DNA of 24,194 bases from Paramacrobiotus richtersi (GCA_034698045.1 JAQGAU010000762.1:1-24194), one strand, 5' to 3'; shown: positions 10,044 through 19,760, numbered from the stretch's first letter. The notes: generated from the letters alone by a model not told the origin. Numbers and translations: made by a program.

Positions 10044-10396
10044 TATTGATCATTTCATTGTTGTATGATTTCAATATTATTAAAGAATTACGGCAAACTT
10101 AGCGGTTTCATCGTGCGGTCATTTGCATTCAGCGAGCAGCAGAATTAAAAGAAATTATCGCAGATAATGCATGTTAATTCACAGCGAGCGGCATGTCTTT
10201 GTTTCTTAATGTGTCTGCCATTAATGGCTGTTTCTCTGATTTATGTGTCCTGCAGCTGCCTTTTTATGTGTTTTGATTCGGTTTGTTCTGATTTCTCGCA
10301 TCGCAAGTTGGTGAGAAGTCTCATTCTCATCAGTTTCACTTGGCAGTTCGATCAATTCGGGAATTTCTCCCACCCGCCACTCCCTTGTTTTGATGA
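10044..10396. other. Non-coding 3' segment of the retrotransposon between direct repeats
   Basis: No gene was seen here. By analogy with Ngaro elements this would hold repeat A2. An ATTAAA near 10078 may serve as a polyadenylation signal. Confidence 0.35.
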
Positions 10397-10460
10397 GGGG
10401 CGTTTTTTGGTTTGTTCTGTTTTTTGTTCGTTCCAGCATCTTATGCTGTCTCATTCTGTT
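10397..10460 (+). repeat. 64-bp direct repeat, copy 2 (likely element 3' terminus)
   Basis: This is an exact copy of 9980-10043 at a distance of 417 bp, the place of repeat B2. A matching A1/A2 pair (5' end versus 10044-10396) was looked for by eye and not found. A short direct repeat TTCACCCAGTT follows at about 10459 and 10483. Confidence 0.95.
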
Positions 10461-10803
10461 CACCCAGTTGAATTTTTATTGGTTCACCCAGTTTTCGTGC
10501 TAATGTCTAGATAAAACAGTCCAATCAAATAAAAACTTATTCCAATCCGCACGACAGGGAACAGTGCTCGTAATCAGCTGAGCGTTTCCACGCATAATTT
10601 CTAAACTAAACGTTGAAACAAAAAACAGGCCATTCGGCTTTCGCCAGTTTTCAAAAACAACTTCCTGCCAATCTCTTTAAACGACACAGTAGCTGCTTCG
10701 CACCAAGTTCCGAACGATTCGCCTGCCAAAGGAACAAAATAACAACGGTCAAGAATCGTCCTATATTAATTCTATGTTGACTAAATACGGCCATAACTTC
10801 GCC
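10461..10803. other. Spacer between retrotransposon and right inverted-repeat arm
   Basis: No coding region was recognised. The minus-strand frame 10651-10884 lies in or beside the inverted repeat and has no family resemblance. Confidence 0.3.
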
Positions 10804-10952
10804 ATTTCGAACCAATGGTTCAAAACGGTAGTTGGGGCTGCTAACCAAATTTTTTTTTCTATGTCTTGACATATAGTGGGCCACTTATAGTGGAAAAGTA
10901 ACCGAGTTACAGAAATTGTCCATAACATAGAAGTCTACGGCAGAAACACTGC
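10804..10952 (-). repeat. Right arm of ~150-bp inverted repeat
   Basis: Its reverse complement matches 6659-6805. Identity extends weakly a few bases past both ends (for example GCATGCAGTG against GGATGCTACG on the outer side), so the exact ends are uncertain. Confidence 0.85.
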
Positions 10953-11057
10953 ACTGCATGCAGTTTGGAACAATATAGTGCGCAAGTGTGCGCGTGCAGG
11001 CTCAATCGGTGCAACTTCATTGGGACTTAGCTTTAGTGCGTAGTTTTAGTGGTTAGT

Positions 11058-11594
11058 TCGCAGAAGTTGAAGCGATAGCCATCGATTGCGTGTCTTAGCC
11101 GTTATACGTTTAGGACTCAGGGCGATCCACATCAACAGTAGTCAGTTTAGCCAGTTTTTCATGTCGCCGAGCCATTTTGAGTAATTTGAGCATACCTCGG
11201 TCGACTGCAATCCATCCGAATAAAAGGTTCATTTTCTTCTCGGAACGACTAGGACCCGCTTACATCTCTCGTGTTAATTACGACGGAACGGGTCCGAAAC
11301 GGGTTGGCCTCCGGCAGCTTGACTGGAGAGATGATATGGCTATCGCCTATCAAGCGGACCGCTTGTACTGGTGCGATGCCCTGCTTAATCGTATTCAGCA
11401 TTCCGATTTAGACGGATGTACAAATCACTGCTGCACGATCTTCCCTGGATCGGGTCTCATTGAGTATTCTGGACGATCATATTTACCTCACCGATCGGGT
11501 CTTAAACGTCGTCACAAGAGCTATTAAAAACAACTGGTATGGTCTGAACTGTATTAAACCATGTGCTTGTAACTGCAGACGTTACAAGAAATGA
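11058..11594 (+). pseudogene. LRP-like protein fragment: later propeller blades, with stops and a frameshift
   Basis: In one frame from 11066 it reads VEAIAIDCVS, TAG (11096), PLYV, TAG (11111), DSGRSTS, then ILSNLSIPRSTAIHPNKRF, YISRVNYDGTGPKRVGL and DRLYWCDALLNRIQHSDLDG. Near 11430-11465 the match moves to another frame (ILDDHIYLTDRVLNVVTRAI, then a Cys-rich tail) and ends with TGA at 11592. Known: VEGLAVDW, the LYWTD-DSG segment, and NPRSIAVHP are successive LDLR class B motifs. The start continues exactly where the fragment ending near 6500 stops. Two stops and one frameshift make this a pseudogene, or a very poor-quality stretch. AATAAA at 11683-11688 may be its old polyA signal. Confidence 0.7.
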
Positions 11595-12429
11595 TACATT
11601 TGTGATGTTTGTCCCGCTCTAGGTGGAGATCTGTTTATAATGACCTTTGTTGATTCCGGTGACCGGCTTCAGTGGTCTAAGAAATAAAGGTGTTATTCGG
11701 GAACCGGATGGGGGTGCGTGACTTATAAATTTTGTACAGATTTTCCGAACCGCGTGCGGCATCAAAGCTAATAATTCGAACGAGTACAGTAACTAAAATT
11801 TCCAAGTCCACCACTATACGTTGAGTGACTATGATTCTTGCTTTTGCAGCAACAATAATTGTACTGACTAGTCCTGCATTACTTCGTTTAAAACGTCAGA
11901 TGTCAACGTTAACGTTAAAACGTCAAACGTCAGGCTTTTGTGCGCTTTAAAAATAATTTAATTATCTTTTAATAGCCCTAAGCAGTACCTCAGGGAAGAT
12001 GACTGTTGTTCACAAAGCTACAGAAACCTTAACCAAAAAAACTGGCGCTTGAAACATCAATGTTCGTGATTTATTCGCTTCGCGAAAATGCTTAAAACAC
12101 ATCGATAAAAACATTGCTAAACAATGCAAAAAATGGCGGCGGCTCATTTATCCAACGGCTGTAGAAAAGCAGGTGACACGTCAATAAGCACACACAGCAA
12201 GCACCAGAGGCCTTATATAATCCCAAAAGTAACTGACTATGCGTAATACTGTCGCAAGTGCGTTGATATCGAGGTACTTTTTGTGGCGGGGTAAAGTGAA
12301 GCTGGGCATTTTTGGAGTCACGAACTATTAACATCGCGGTCTGTGAAATGAGTTTCATAGGACTCATCAGCCTGCGCCCCCGTTGGATGAATGAGCCAGA
12401 GAGGGTGTTGATATTACAATGCAGCAACC
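11595..12429. other. Intergenic between convergent LRP-like and guanylyl cyclase genes
   Basis: No gene was recognised. AATAAA (plus) at 11683-11688 could serve the LRP-like remains. An 18-nt near-repeat, TTAAAACGTCARAYGTCA, occurs at about 11888 and 11915. Confidence 0.4.
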
Positions 12430-12435
12430 TTTATT
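12430..12435 (-). promoter_or_regulatory. Candidate polyadenylation signal of the guanylyl cyclase
   Basis: The minus strand reads AATAAA here, about 225 nt past the cyclase stop codon at 12660-12662. This is the right place for its 3' UTR. Confidence 0.4.
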
Positions 12436-12659
12436 ATGAAGGACGAACATAACCACGTAAACACTAAGTGCGCAGACCCAGAGAAACATTAGAAAACGGT
12501 AACACACCAAAATAGCTAGCTCCATCATAGCTTTTTGCCTTAAGTTAACCGTGCTACGTAATAGTCGTAGAAACGTGATATACAGGCTAGAACGTCAGTA
12601 CTCTAATGACAAACCCTGCTCGATGGCTGTTGACAGTCTGATCCTCGTTATCAGCCGCT

Positions 12660-13954
12660 TCAGTCCAAGTCACGCCTTCTAACCCAATAAGTAACCATGA
12701 TGCCTTTGCCCTTGATAGCTATTAAGCCTCTCTCCTCGACATGAAAGTCGCCTGCCGGGCATTGTTCCAAAAGATTTTTTGCATCTGCGCTAAGATGTAC
12801 CCGACCAGCTTCTCCGTGACTGCACATGCGGGAAGCCACATTGATCGTGTTCCCAAATCTGTAAAAACAGAATCTTTGCGTTTCTGAGAGCACAATTGTT
12901 GAGTGCAGGTCTTCGCTGCAGCGTCGCGAAAAACTGCGAAATGCGCATGCTGCGTTCGGACCAATGCATAGAGAACCATTTCATATTTTAATTTTTGCAT
13001 CAGGCAGCACGTACAGACAATAGCGAGGCCTTTTGAATCCAATAACTCCGGCCGCACAAGCACCTACAGTCACACACGCAGATTTATACGTGAAGCTAGG
13101 CCTACGAGAATCAGTAAACGGACAGCAACAGCTACAGTACCAGAATGGAAGCCTGTTTTGAAATGCAAGCCTCCTGGTAAATTCAGTCCGGTTTCCGCTT
13201 CCATTATTTGTATCGCAAACCGCGCAATCCGTACTACATGTTCCCTGTCGAGCCGTGTAGGCAGACCGCTTGCCACCTAACGTAACTTATGCAACCATGC
13301 TTTGTGGCAAAACCTACTAGTAATTAATGTCACGCCCCTTCCGCTTACCACATGCGAGTCGCCAACAGCTTCAACTTTATACACATCACAAATTGTGGAC
13401 AAAGTGTCAAAGAGGACTTCGGCTGAATTCACCAAATGCAGGGTAACTTCCAGTGGCAGCATTTGAATAACATCCGCGAACCCACATAGATCAGTAAACA
13501 TGATAGTTACGCTGTCGAATGCTTCTGGTTGTACAAAAACGCCTGCACGAAGCGGACCAACTAGCTCCCTGTAAAACGTTAACCTTTTGTACATGGCTCA
13601 AACTGCAACAACCAGTTTTTCACTGCGGTTACTTGGGTATAAACTGCCGAATCATGTCATCACATCGAATTCTTTCTGCTTTCAGAGCTCTTGTCCGGGC
13701 AATTACTTCCACCTCCAACTGCGCGGAGTAATCACAAATTCTGCCGTAGATTTTGTCGAACAGGTTCATTTGGTTTCTTTCGAATGCAGGCGAGATAGTC
13801 GATAACAGAGAGCGTAGTTTCTGCAGGCTGGGCCGGATGACTGGATCCTTACTCAAGCAAGACTTAATAACACCGGCATAGTCCAGAATAGTGGACAAGT
13901 CCAGTATAGCGTTTAATGGGTTCTCCAGCTTTGCGAAATCATCAAACAGTTGTC
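12660..13954 (-). other. Guanylyl cyclase: end of kinase-homology domain, coiled coil and cyclase catalytic domain
   Basis: Exon 13633-13954 holds CLSKDPVIRPSLQKLRSLL, then the dimerising coiled coil (LEVEVIARTRALKAERIRCD). Exon 13349-13568 begins the catalytic domain: FDSVTIMFTDLCGF with metal Asp, and YKVEAVGDS with the guanine-contacting Glu and second metal Asp. Exons 13141-13276, 13015-13063 (49 nt) and 12660-12858 join to give LHFKTGFHSG then ACAAGVIG, RPRYCLF then GNTINVASRM, and IKGKGIMVTYW before the TGA. Intron sizes are 64, 72, 77 and 156 nt. Catalytic Asn and Arg (NxxSR region) are present. Oddity: FGNT replaces the usual FGDT. No C-terminal extension follows. Confidence 0.88.
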
Positions 13955-16900
13955 CTGAAACAACATTACGAGGTTACAAACACAACATTACAAACAACAT
14001 CCTGAAACAACTCGTACGGATTATTGCAATGTATCTCAAATTACCTTTATAGGACTTATTACCTTTATAGGATTTGATCTTTTTGTACAGTGACCCTCTT
14101 GTTAAAATGTCGCTAAAAATAAAACCAGCGGAGTATATGTCGATCGCCTGCATCGATGGAGTATGGTGGACATTTGCTGCGTCTTGGCCCTCCGGTGCTA
14201 ACCAAAAGAGCGACTCCCACGCTGCACCATATGTTCCATAACTGTCCATTGTGTAGCTACTTGGTGGCAGTGCATAACGGATTTTATCAGTGGCCACATG
14301 CATCAATTTCAGGGTAAAATGCTGATCCACCCAGCAGTTTAGAATGCTGAGACGGCCATGGTAACCGAGCTTTGAGCGATGGACAAACTCCAAACCCTAC
14401 AGGTATAACAATACAGTGTATCTGGAATATGGCGCGCGACACTTCGTACAAAAGAAAATAGTATTTCCCATATAATTCATTTGCTGATGCCTCTGACGTA
14501 CGCCAACGCTCACCTCCAGAAAATCCACGATTAATGAACTCGTGAAGGCAAAGTCTTGGATGAATAAACTATCCCACAATTGAGACAAGTTGCCTCTTGC
14601 CGAGCTGGCAAACACTAACGAGACTACCGACAGGCCGTGGCGCACAGAGGACAAAAATAATGGGGGTGCGCACGAAAGCCAACAGATTGGTCCGTCAAAA
14701 GGAGAAGGATTAGAATTGTTGTATCGCATCCTGTTGTGCATGTCCTCTATGCGCGCCATGGTCGACAGGTCATAAGCATCTTCATCATTTCTTTCGATAT
14801 GTAATCCATGAAACTTGCATATATTCTGATGTTCCATTCCACGGCACTGAAACAAAGAATTACCCCCCTCGGTTAGCTGAGTCATCCATACTTCGAAAGT
14901 TTTAAGAGCTATGATACCGTTTTTAATATTTTTATAAGTTCCATGCGATCCGAAAGGTCCTTGAAGGTAATTGTGCCTTTTTGACCAGCAATGGGAAAGC
15001 TAATGACAAGTGCGCTTTGGTAAATTGCAAACCGTGCGGGGCTTTCCTGCACGAAAAAAGGATATCAGAAACAACCCTACATCGTGGTACATCAGATATA
15101 TAAATCGTATCTCTCAAGCTTTTCTCACAAAATTAACCAAACCGGAAAATGCCTGACTGTGCCGGCTTGCTGTGTTCAGTAACGCGGAAGCGCGTGAGCT
15201 CCCGGAATGTGGCGGTAACAGGTCATCTGTACCAATCTGCCACCATGGGCTTAACAGTTGTTTTTCCTTGGCAAACCTATTTTCATAACCCGTTATAATA
15301 TCGATGAAAGTAGCTGTAAAATATACATAACTTTATTAAAAATATCGAAACCAAATTCAAAACTCCAGCGTGCAAACGCAAACACATTAACGCACTTTCC
15401 TCGTTGCACGCTACAAAGGCGGCTACCATTCTAGCGCGATAAGCCGAGCGACATTTAGCAAGGTTGGTTTCAAACCACACTATTTTCGAATTGTTTATTT
15501 GATTTGATTAGTGTCGCAGCGTTCGGAGATGAGAAATACTTTTATCTGTAATGGTGTTTTGGCAAAAACGTCCGTGCGATAACGGTGCCGTTCTGTTTTG
15601 TTCTGGTTGCTAAATGTCGCAGTTCTACGCGCAGCTCAGTAGTGCGTGCCAGAAATGGTGGGACCAGATGCTACAGTGTACGTTGTACTACATATACCTC
15701 CAGTACGAAATAGCAAATACAGCTGAAATGGCAAAGACTGTTGAAATCGAGGCAGTGACCCAGATCCACTTGATACCGTCTGAAAACGAAAGCATGACAA
15801 ACCTTGTACAGAAAATCTCTACTGTCGTACGCACGCGGAGAACACTGTGTCCGCTCGTTCGAATATCCACAAATAGGTATATTCGGTGGTGGAAATGGAC
15901 TGGTGGAATTCCCCCATGTGGTTAAATGTGCCACTGCCCGTATGAATGGGTCAGTGGCCAGTTTCGCCAGAAACGGCTACGAGATGCCAAAATGTATGAA
16001 ATTTCCAAGTCGGAACATTGCATTAACGTGTGAATATTGTGTACAATGTTAACGCCGGAAGAACTGAAAACCGTGACGATCATGTTGGAGCGCCGTTCCC
16101 CTCTGCCGTCAACGTACATGGTTCCGTATTCGTGGGTGAAGCTTCTGTTCAGAAAAAGGCGTGCTAGCATGCCGCCGTCTGCGTAATTAAAACCAGGATT
16201 TTCGGTCAGCGTTTCGTTAAGAACCTAGATTGAAGGCATTTCTTCAATGATTGTAGCTGAAAGGCTGAAAGTTCAGAAACGCGCGTTACCGTAGCGAGCC
16301 ACAAGATTGCCATGTAACTGTCCGCAAAGGAGGGAAAGTACTGGAAAATTTGTGAATTGTCAATGAATTGCATTGGTCGACTGGTAAACAGACTTGAAGC
16401 ATTAGTATTACGAGATATTACCTGGTCGGTTAGATTATACGTGAAATTGAAGTCTCGCGCAGACCGTCGAACGAGTTCCGCGCCTAGTTTCATATTGGGC
16501 GGAAAATCCATATCGCGCTGTTGCACGACGAGAAGCGACTGGAAGGCACGCAAGGCAATCTGTCGCAAACATGATATGGCTAATCAAGGAGAATATGATT
16601 CTGCCATGTGCAACAAAGTATGTCTGCAGCATCACAACAGATTCCTTTCAGTGTTTTCAAACTTTCACCTGATCATCATCGACGTTATACTGCCAATGGA
16701 GTTTTCCCAGAAACTTTTCATTTCGTATGGATTCCACAGCGATATAAACCTACAACTGATGTATTTGAACTGGTGTTCGATGCATGACTGCCGCATCAAA
16801 AACACCATTCCTTGTTTGATGATCAGAAAGGTAATTGCGACCCTCCGTACTAAATGAAAGGTGTAACCGCAAAAACCGACCGGCCGCCAGAAAAGTCCGC

Positions 16901-19635
16901 CGGCCACGTTCTTTCACAACCGCTCAAGTCATCAGGAGGGCCGAAATTCCGTCCGGCGTAAATTTTGCCCACCCAAAACTTTTCGACCGCCAGACCCAGC
17001 CTGGCGCTCACCCTGACCTGGGCACATTTCCCAGTCGTGTTTAGCAAGCCTGACACTTTTCCCACGCGTGCCTACAGCCCGGACACTATTCCCCAGAGTG
17101 ACACCTGCTTGCAGAACACTCTGGAGAATAATGTCCGGGTTATAGAACACTCAGGATCCCTCTCGTCGAAAATTAAAAATTCAACAGCGTGAAGGAATAT
17201 AACGAGCATATTGTGAATCAGCTGAAAACTGAAGGAATAGCCACCAGATTTGTCAGAGTTTATCTTCCTGCCCGTGGCGTTCGACGAACGTCAACCTTCG
17301 CAAGAATTTGGATATTTAAAGAAATAACAGAGAAGATTATGCAGCCTGAAATTTGGCCTTCTAATGTGTTTGTTGGGAAATGGAAGTACTGATTTCTGAA
17401 GACTTTTTTTCGAACTGTTGTGATCCTCCTTTCTGTCGATTCCGGCCATTAAAGAGTGATTGGTCAAATGTGTCTTGTTCCTGAGAAGCGGGTGGCCTCA
17501 TGTCTTTTGGGAATGGGGACTAGTGGACTACTGTGTGCTGCCTTGACATGCTGTTGTTTTCTGTATATTGTGGTGTGTATTGTACTTCGTATTTTTTGTT
17601 GCCGGGAAAGTGTCTGATGCTTGAGCGTTTCGAACGGTTGCATTGGATGTAAAACCATTAAATCATCATCATTATAACTTGACTTCGATTCAATACGGTA
17701 CCACCTGTTAAATAATACGAAGCTTTCCTAAAAGCGGCGACATTATAAAGATGAGATTTGTCCATTTAGTCAAGTGCTTAATCGAGTCAGCTCGAACTGC
17801 TATACAATGTTATGCTTGCCGTCGTTACGTTTTGATTAAAATATGCGTTATATAAATTAATACCAACGAATACTCTACTAGTTCGAAATTCGTACGCTAA
17901 ACGGAAGAGTTGTGGGACGAAATGTACCCGTGGGATCAATTCGTCCTGGGCATACTTAAGTGTCGCAACACCAGCTTTTGTGGGATGCGGTGGCCAAACA
18001 GGTACTTCAGACGCGTTTATATTACTACGTGGTGTAAATAACTTCGGGTTAGTCTGGGACTTACGTATTCTCCATTAGTCATATTCATTCCAGCTGCAGT
18101 AACCTGCAATGTAAAACTAATGTTGAAGATATGCTCCGCATCTGCTATACAGTGCGCCCCTGATTTACCAAAAATCGGCGCAAAAAGTTGGCACGGCCGA
18201 AGAATAGGATAACTGGAATGATCGGCTGAAATGTGACCGAAGACGAATAAGCGGCACGTTTGCAGTACCACTTACTTCGACTGGTTCTGCGGATGTCTTC
18301 CAAATACGACTCGAAATCAAACGACATATTTAGGTTTGTACTGATTTTCCGCACAATGTAAGTAATGCTCCGTTGCATGTCGATCTGAGTTATGAGGTCC
18401 GAGGCGATGAGCGCATATTGCGGCGCGCTGCTGGTGTCAATGACGAAAAACAGTGTTGTCCAGTTGTACTTCTTGAAAACCTCGAAATACAGTTCAATGG
18501 TCTGAACCGTAGAGAAATGGCTAATGGTAATCCAGGTTGGATTAGCCACGCGGTCGCGGATTTTTAACGTTGCTGTCATCCTGCATTGCAAAGCTTCGTT
18601 TGCAACTTTTGAGGGAAAATAACTAGGTAGTAGGTAATCGCACTCCGCTGTGCTATCGATAAAGACCGAAGCGAACAGAATGAACATGTAACTACATAAA
18701 GATAACCGATTGCGCAGACCGTATTGTCTGGCTTTTGCCCAATAAAACATTAACTGTCTGCGGTTAAGCAGACCAAAGAATTTTTTGTCCTAAAAGATTT
18801 TGCTCCTGTTTTGCTCATATCTCATTTTTTCGAGATATGCTTGTCAGAAAGTAATCAGCTCATCTAAAGGTCACATCCAGGCTCTATTTGAATTTGACGA
18901 AAATCGGATGAAAACCGATTGAGTTGTCGTAATTCGCAAAAATGGTTCATAACGTCCATCTTTGCAAAACTCTTGAACATGGAGGACCCCCGCTTCGGTC
19001 GATTGCTGTAACAGATATGTGTGCAGGGGGCATTTCTCAAATCTGTTATCACTCTGCGCATCTTAATGTATGGAACTTATGTGCGGGGTGCCAGAAAACT
19101 TAATGTTTATGCATGAAGGATGAAGCATGACTAGTAGAAACGGCTTTCTGGTTAGTGTACGTAAACCAATCAGTACTTTGACCTACGTTGTCATCCACAG
19201 CGTATTCCATTGGCTTTGGAAGTACGGGATTTCCGTACTCTCGATGCACGCTGAGACATGTTAAGCAGATATTTCAACCATAGGAATCAGAACACTGAAA
19301 CCTGTCTTACCAGAATTAAAATAGACGGTGAGGTCACTCTGCTTTCGACCGCGATAATGCCATCCTGAAACCAGTCCACAGGATATATCGGCCAAATCCT
19401 GGCAGGTGTTACGGAGTGGGTCATACAAAAATTGCAGGGAAAAATTCATCGTAGCAGCAAATTTTCTCTGGGAATATTCCATTCCCAACGAAAATGATGG
19501 TCCAATGAAAGGCAGGGAGGCGAATCCCGACGGGTTTATATGTCCGATCACCACCAGGCTGACGTTCAGAAGCGGCCCAGTTGCATGCGTTATACTGTGA
19601 TAGAAGAGCAAGAGGACGAGATACTCGTACCGCAT
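12660..19635 (-). CDS. Receptor guanylyl cyclase, multi-exon
   Basis: This is a single-pass membrane enzyme making cGMP from GTP on extracellular ligand binding. Resolved exons (5' to 3' on minus): 19311-19635, 19187-19250, 18276-18652, about 18065-18190, 16669-16749, 16290-16559, 16065-16224, 15835-15933, 15698-15779, about 14514-14990, 14045-14396, 13633-13954, 13349-13568, 13141-13276, 13015-13063 and 12660-12858. Nearly all joints keep phase and rebuild family motifs across the junction. Domain order is signal peptide, ANF-type ligand-binding domain, transmembrane helix, kinase-homology domain, coiled coil and class III cyclase, as in natriuretic-peptide-type receptors. Unresolved: the juxtamembrane exon between 15000 and 15697, and the joint near 18165-18190, where the frame changes. 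It could be intact, or carry one lesion there. Confidence 0.82.
14045..14990 (-). other. Guanylyl cyclase: kinase-homology (pseudokinase) domain
   Basis: Exon about 14514-14990 includes GPFGSHGTYKNIKNG with a glycine loop, IIALKTFE (VAIK-like Lys), CRGMEHQNICKFHG (like 'lR.lrH.Ni..f.G') and ARGNLSQLWDS. It ends at CTGGAG then GTGAGC. The 117-nt intron 14397-14513 is phase 0 and rebuilds 'DFLEGLEFVHRS' across the joint. Exon 14045-14396 has HGRLSILNCWVDQHFTLKL, LFWLAPEG and AIDIYSAGFIFSDI. The catalytic HRD Asp and DFG are absent, as expected for this regulatory domain. Two donors 18 bp apart end the exon (14045 or 14063). Confidence 0.82.
15698..15779 (-). other. Guanylyl cyclase: transmembrane helix exon
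   Basis: This 82-nt exon reads GIKWIWVTASISTVFAIS and AVFAISYWR, a hydrophobic run of about 22 residues followed by basic residues. It follows the 'PPNIPICGY' segment through a 55-nt intron with a GTGCGT donor and a strong polypyrimidine acceptor. It ends before GTATAT in phase 2. The following juxtamembrane exon was not identified. Confidence 0.75.
15835..16749 (-). other. Guanylyl cyclase: C-terminal half of ligand-binding domain
   Basis: Exon 16669-16749 (27 codons, VYIAVESIRNEK to DDDQ) follows GEYV in phase 0. The 109-nt intron to 16559 then gives IALRAFQSLLVVQQRDMDF. Intron 16225-16289 (65 nt) joins ILWLAT to VLNETL across the splice. Exon 16065-16224 carries DGGMLARLFLNRSF, and GTMYVDGRGER, the conserved 'G.v.iD.nGdR' of this receptor class. 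Exon 15835-15933 carries PFPPPNIPICGY, matching the conserved 'PPp.P.CGf' just outside the membrane. The joint 15934-16064 is the least certain (phase fits, donor weak). Confidence 0.78.
17007..17145 (-). repeat. ~30-nt minisatellite with inverted terminal copy
   Basis: On the minus strand three degenerate units (17071-17100, 17040-17070, 17007-17039) share CAC..N..TGGGRAAWRTGTCNGG. A further unit lies in opposite orientation at 17117-17145. The outer pair forms an inverted repeat: 17078-17100 and 17117-17139 match at 21 of 23 bases, with a 16-nt loop. Confidence 0.7.
17189..17690 (+). mobile_element. Possible non-LTR retrotransposon 3' fragment
   Basis: A frame at 17189-17392 ends RIWIFKEITEKIM and EIWPSNVFVGKWKY, which recalls the 'imkPeiWP..v.v..w' ending of some retroelement ORF1/Gag proteins. 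It is followed by about 280 bp with no coding and then ATTAAATCATCATCAT, like the simple-repeat 3' tails of several LINE families. No reverse transcriptase is present. The call rests on two weak signals and could be wrong. Confidence 0.3.
18065..19635 (-). other. Guanylyl cyclase: signal peptide and N-terminal half of ligand-binding domain
   Basis: The start is the Met at 19635, chosen because a hydrophobic run (LVLLLFYHSI) follows directly and gives a signal peptide. LPFIGPSFSLGMEY then begins the ANF-receptor fold. Exon 1 ends at a GTAAGA donor; the 60-nt intron 19251-19310 is phase 1. Exon 19187-19250 begins CIESTEIPYF. Exon 18276-18652 carries ECDYLLPSYF, ANPTWITISHFSTVQ and FKKYNWTTLFFVID, and ends at GTAAGT (phase 1). 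The exon ending at 18065 (DAEHIFNISFTLQV, GMNMTNGEYV, donor GTAAGT) needs a frame change after NFLRRFL near 18165. Intron 18653-19186 is 534 nt. Confidence 0.75.
18818..18990. repeat. Fold-back-rich stretch, possible small interspersed element
   Basis: Within the 534-nt cyclase intron, ATATCTC and GAGATAT pair across 8 nt (18818-18839), and AATCGG pairs with CCGATT a little further on. Such short hairpins with AAATCGGATGAAAACCGATT-like cores are common in interspersed non-autonomous repeats of invertebrates. No second copy is in the window. Confidence 0.3.
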
Positions 19636-19732
19636 ACTGCCGCTTGTCGAAAATTATGTGTGGCCGAAATCCGTTTTCAGTGTTTAGCACACAGTGCGCA
19701 ATGTTATGAATGTCATGTGGCCAAAAGCTAAG

Positions 19733-19760
19733 TTTTGTACAGTACATGTACTGTGCAAAA
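19733..19760. promoter_or_regulatory. 28-bp palindrome about 100 bp upstream of the cyclase start codon
   Basis: TTTTG, then TACAGTACATGTACTGTG, then CAAAA reads nearly the same on both strands; only one base pair breaks the symmetry. Its distance from the Met at 19635 would suit a dimeric transcription-factor site, which is inference only. Confidence 0.35.

Larger units (their letters stand above)
6659..10952. mobile_element. Insertion unit between inverted repeats, containing a tyrosine-recombinase retrotransposon
   Basis: Between the inverted-repeat arms lie, in order, Gag, RT/RNase H and tyrosine recombinase, all on the plus strand, then two copies of a 64-bp direct repeat. Known: DIRS-type elements carry inverted termini, while Ngaro/PAT-type elements carry split direct repeats; both use a tyrosine recombinase and make no target duplication. 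Here the direct repeats are identical but the inverted arms are diverged. I therefore infer a younger Ngaro-like element sitting inside, or next to, an older inverted-repeat element. No methyltransferase domain typical of some DIRS members was seen. Confidence 0.55.
16750..18064. other. 1.3-kb guanylyl cyclase intron carrying repeats
   Basis: This is bounded by a GTAAGT donor and a TTGTAG acceptor on the minus strand. It holds a GC-rich minisatellite with a fold-back (17007-17145) and a retroelement-like fragment (17189-17690), listed separately. It is by far the longest intron placed in this gene. Confidence 0.55.

Noticed and set aside
12790-13063. Minus-strand frames of 64-113 codons over the cyclase 3' exons
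   Set aside because: They read through the intron 12859-13014 in other frames; the spliced reading rebuilds the conserved cyclase motifs exactly.
14862-14878. A GTAATT...TTTCAG pair that looks like an intron before CRGMEH
   Set aside because: It would be only 17 nt long, and the frame reads through it in keeping with the kinase-homology domain.
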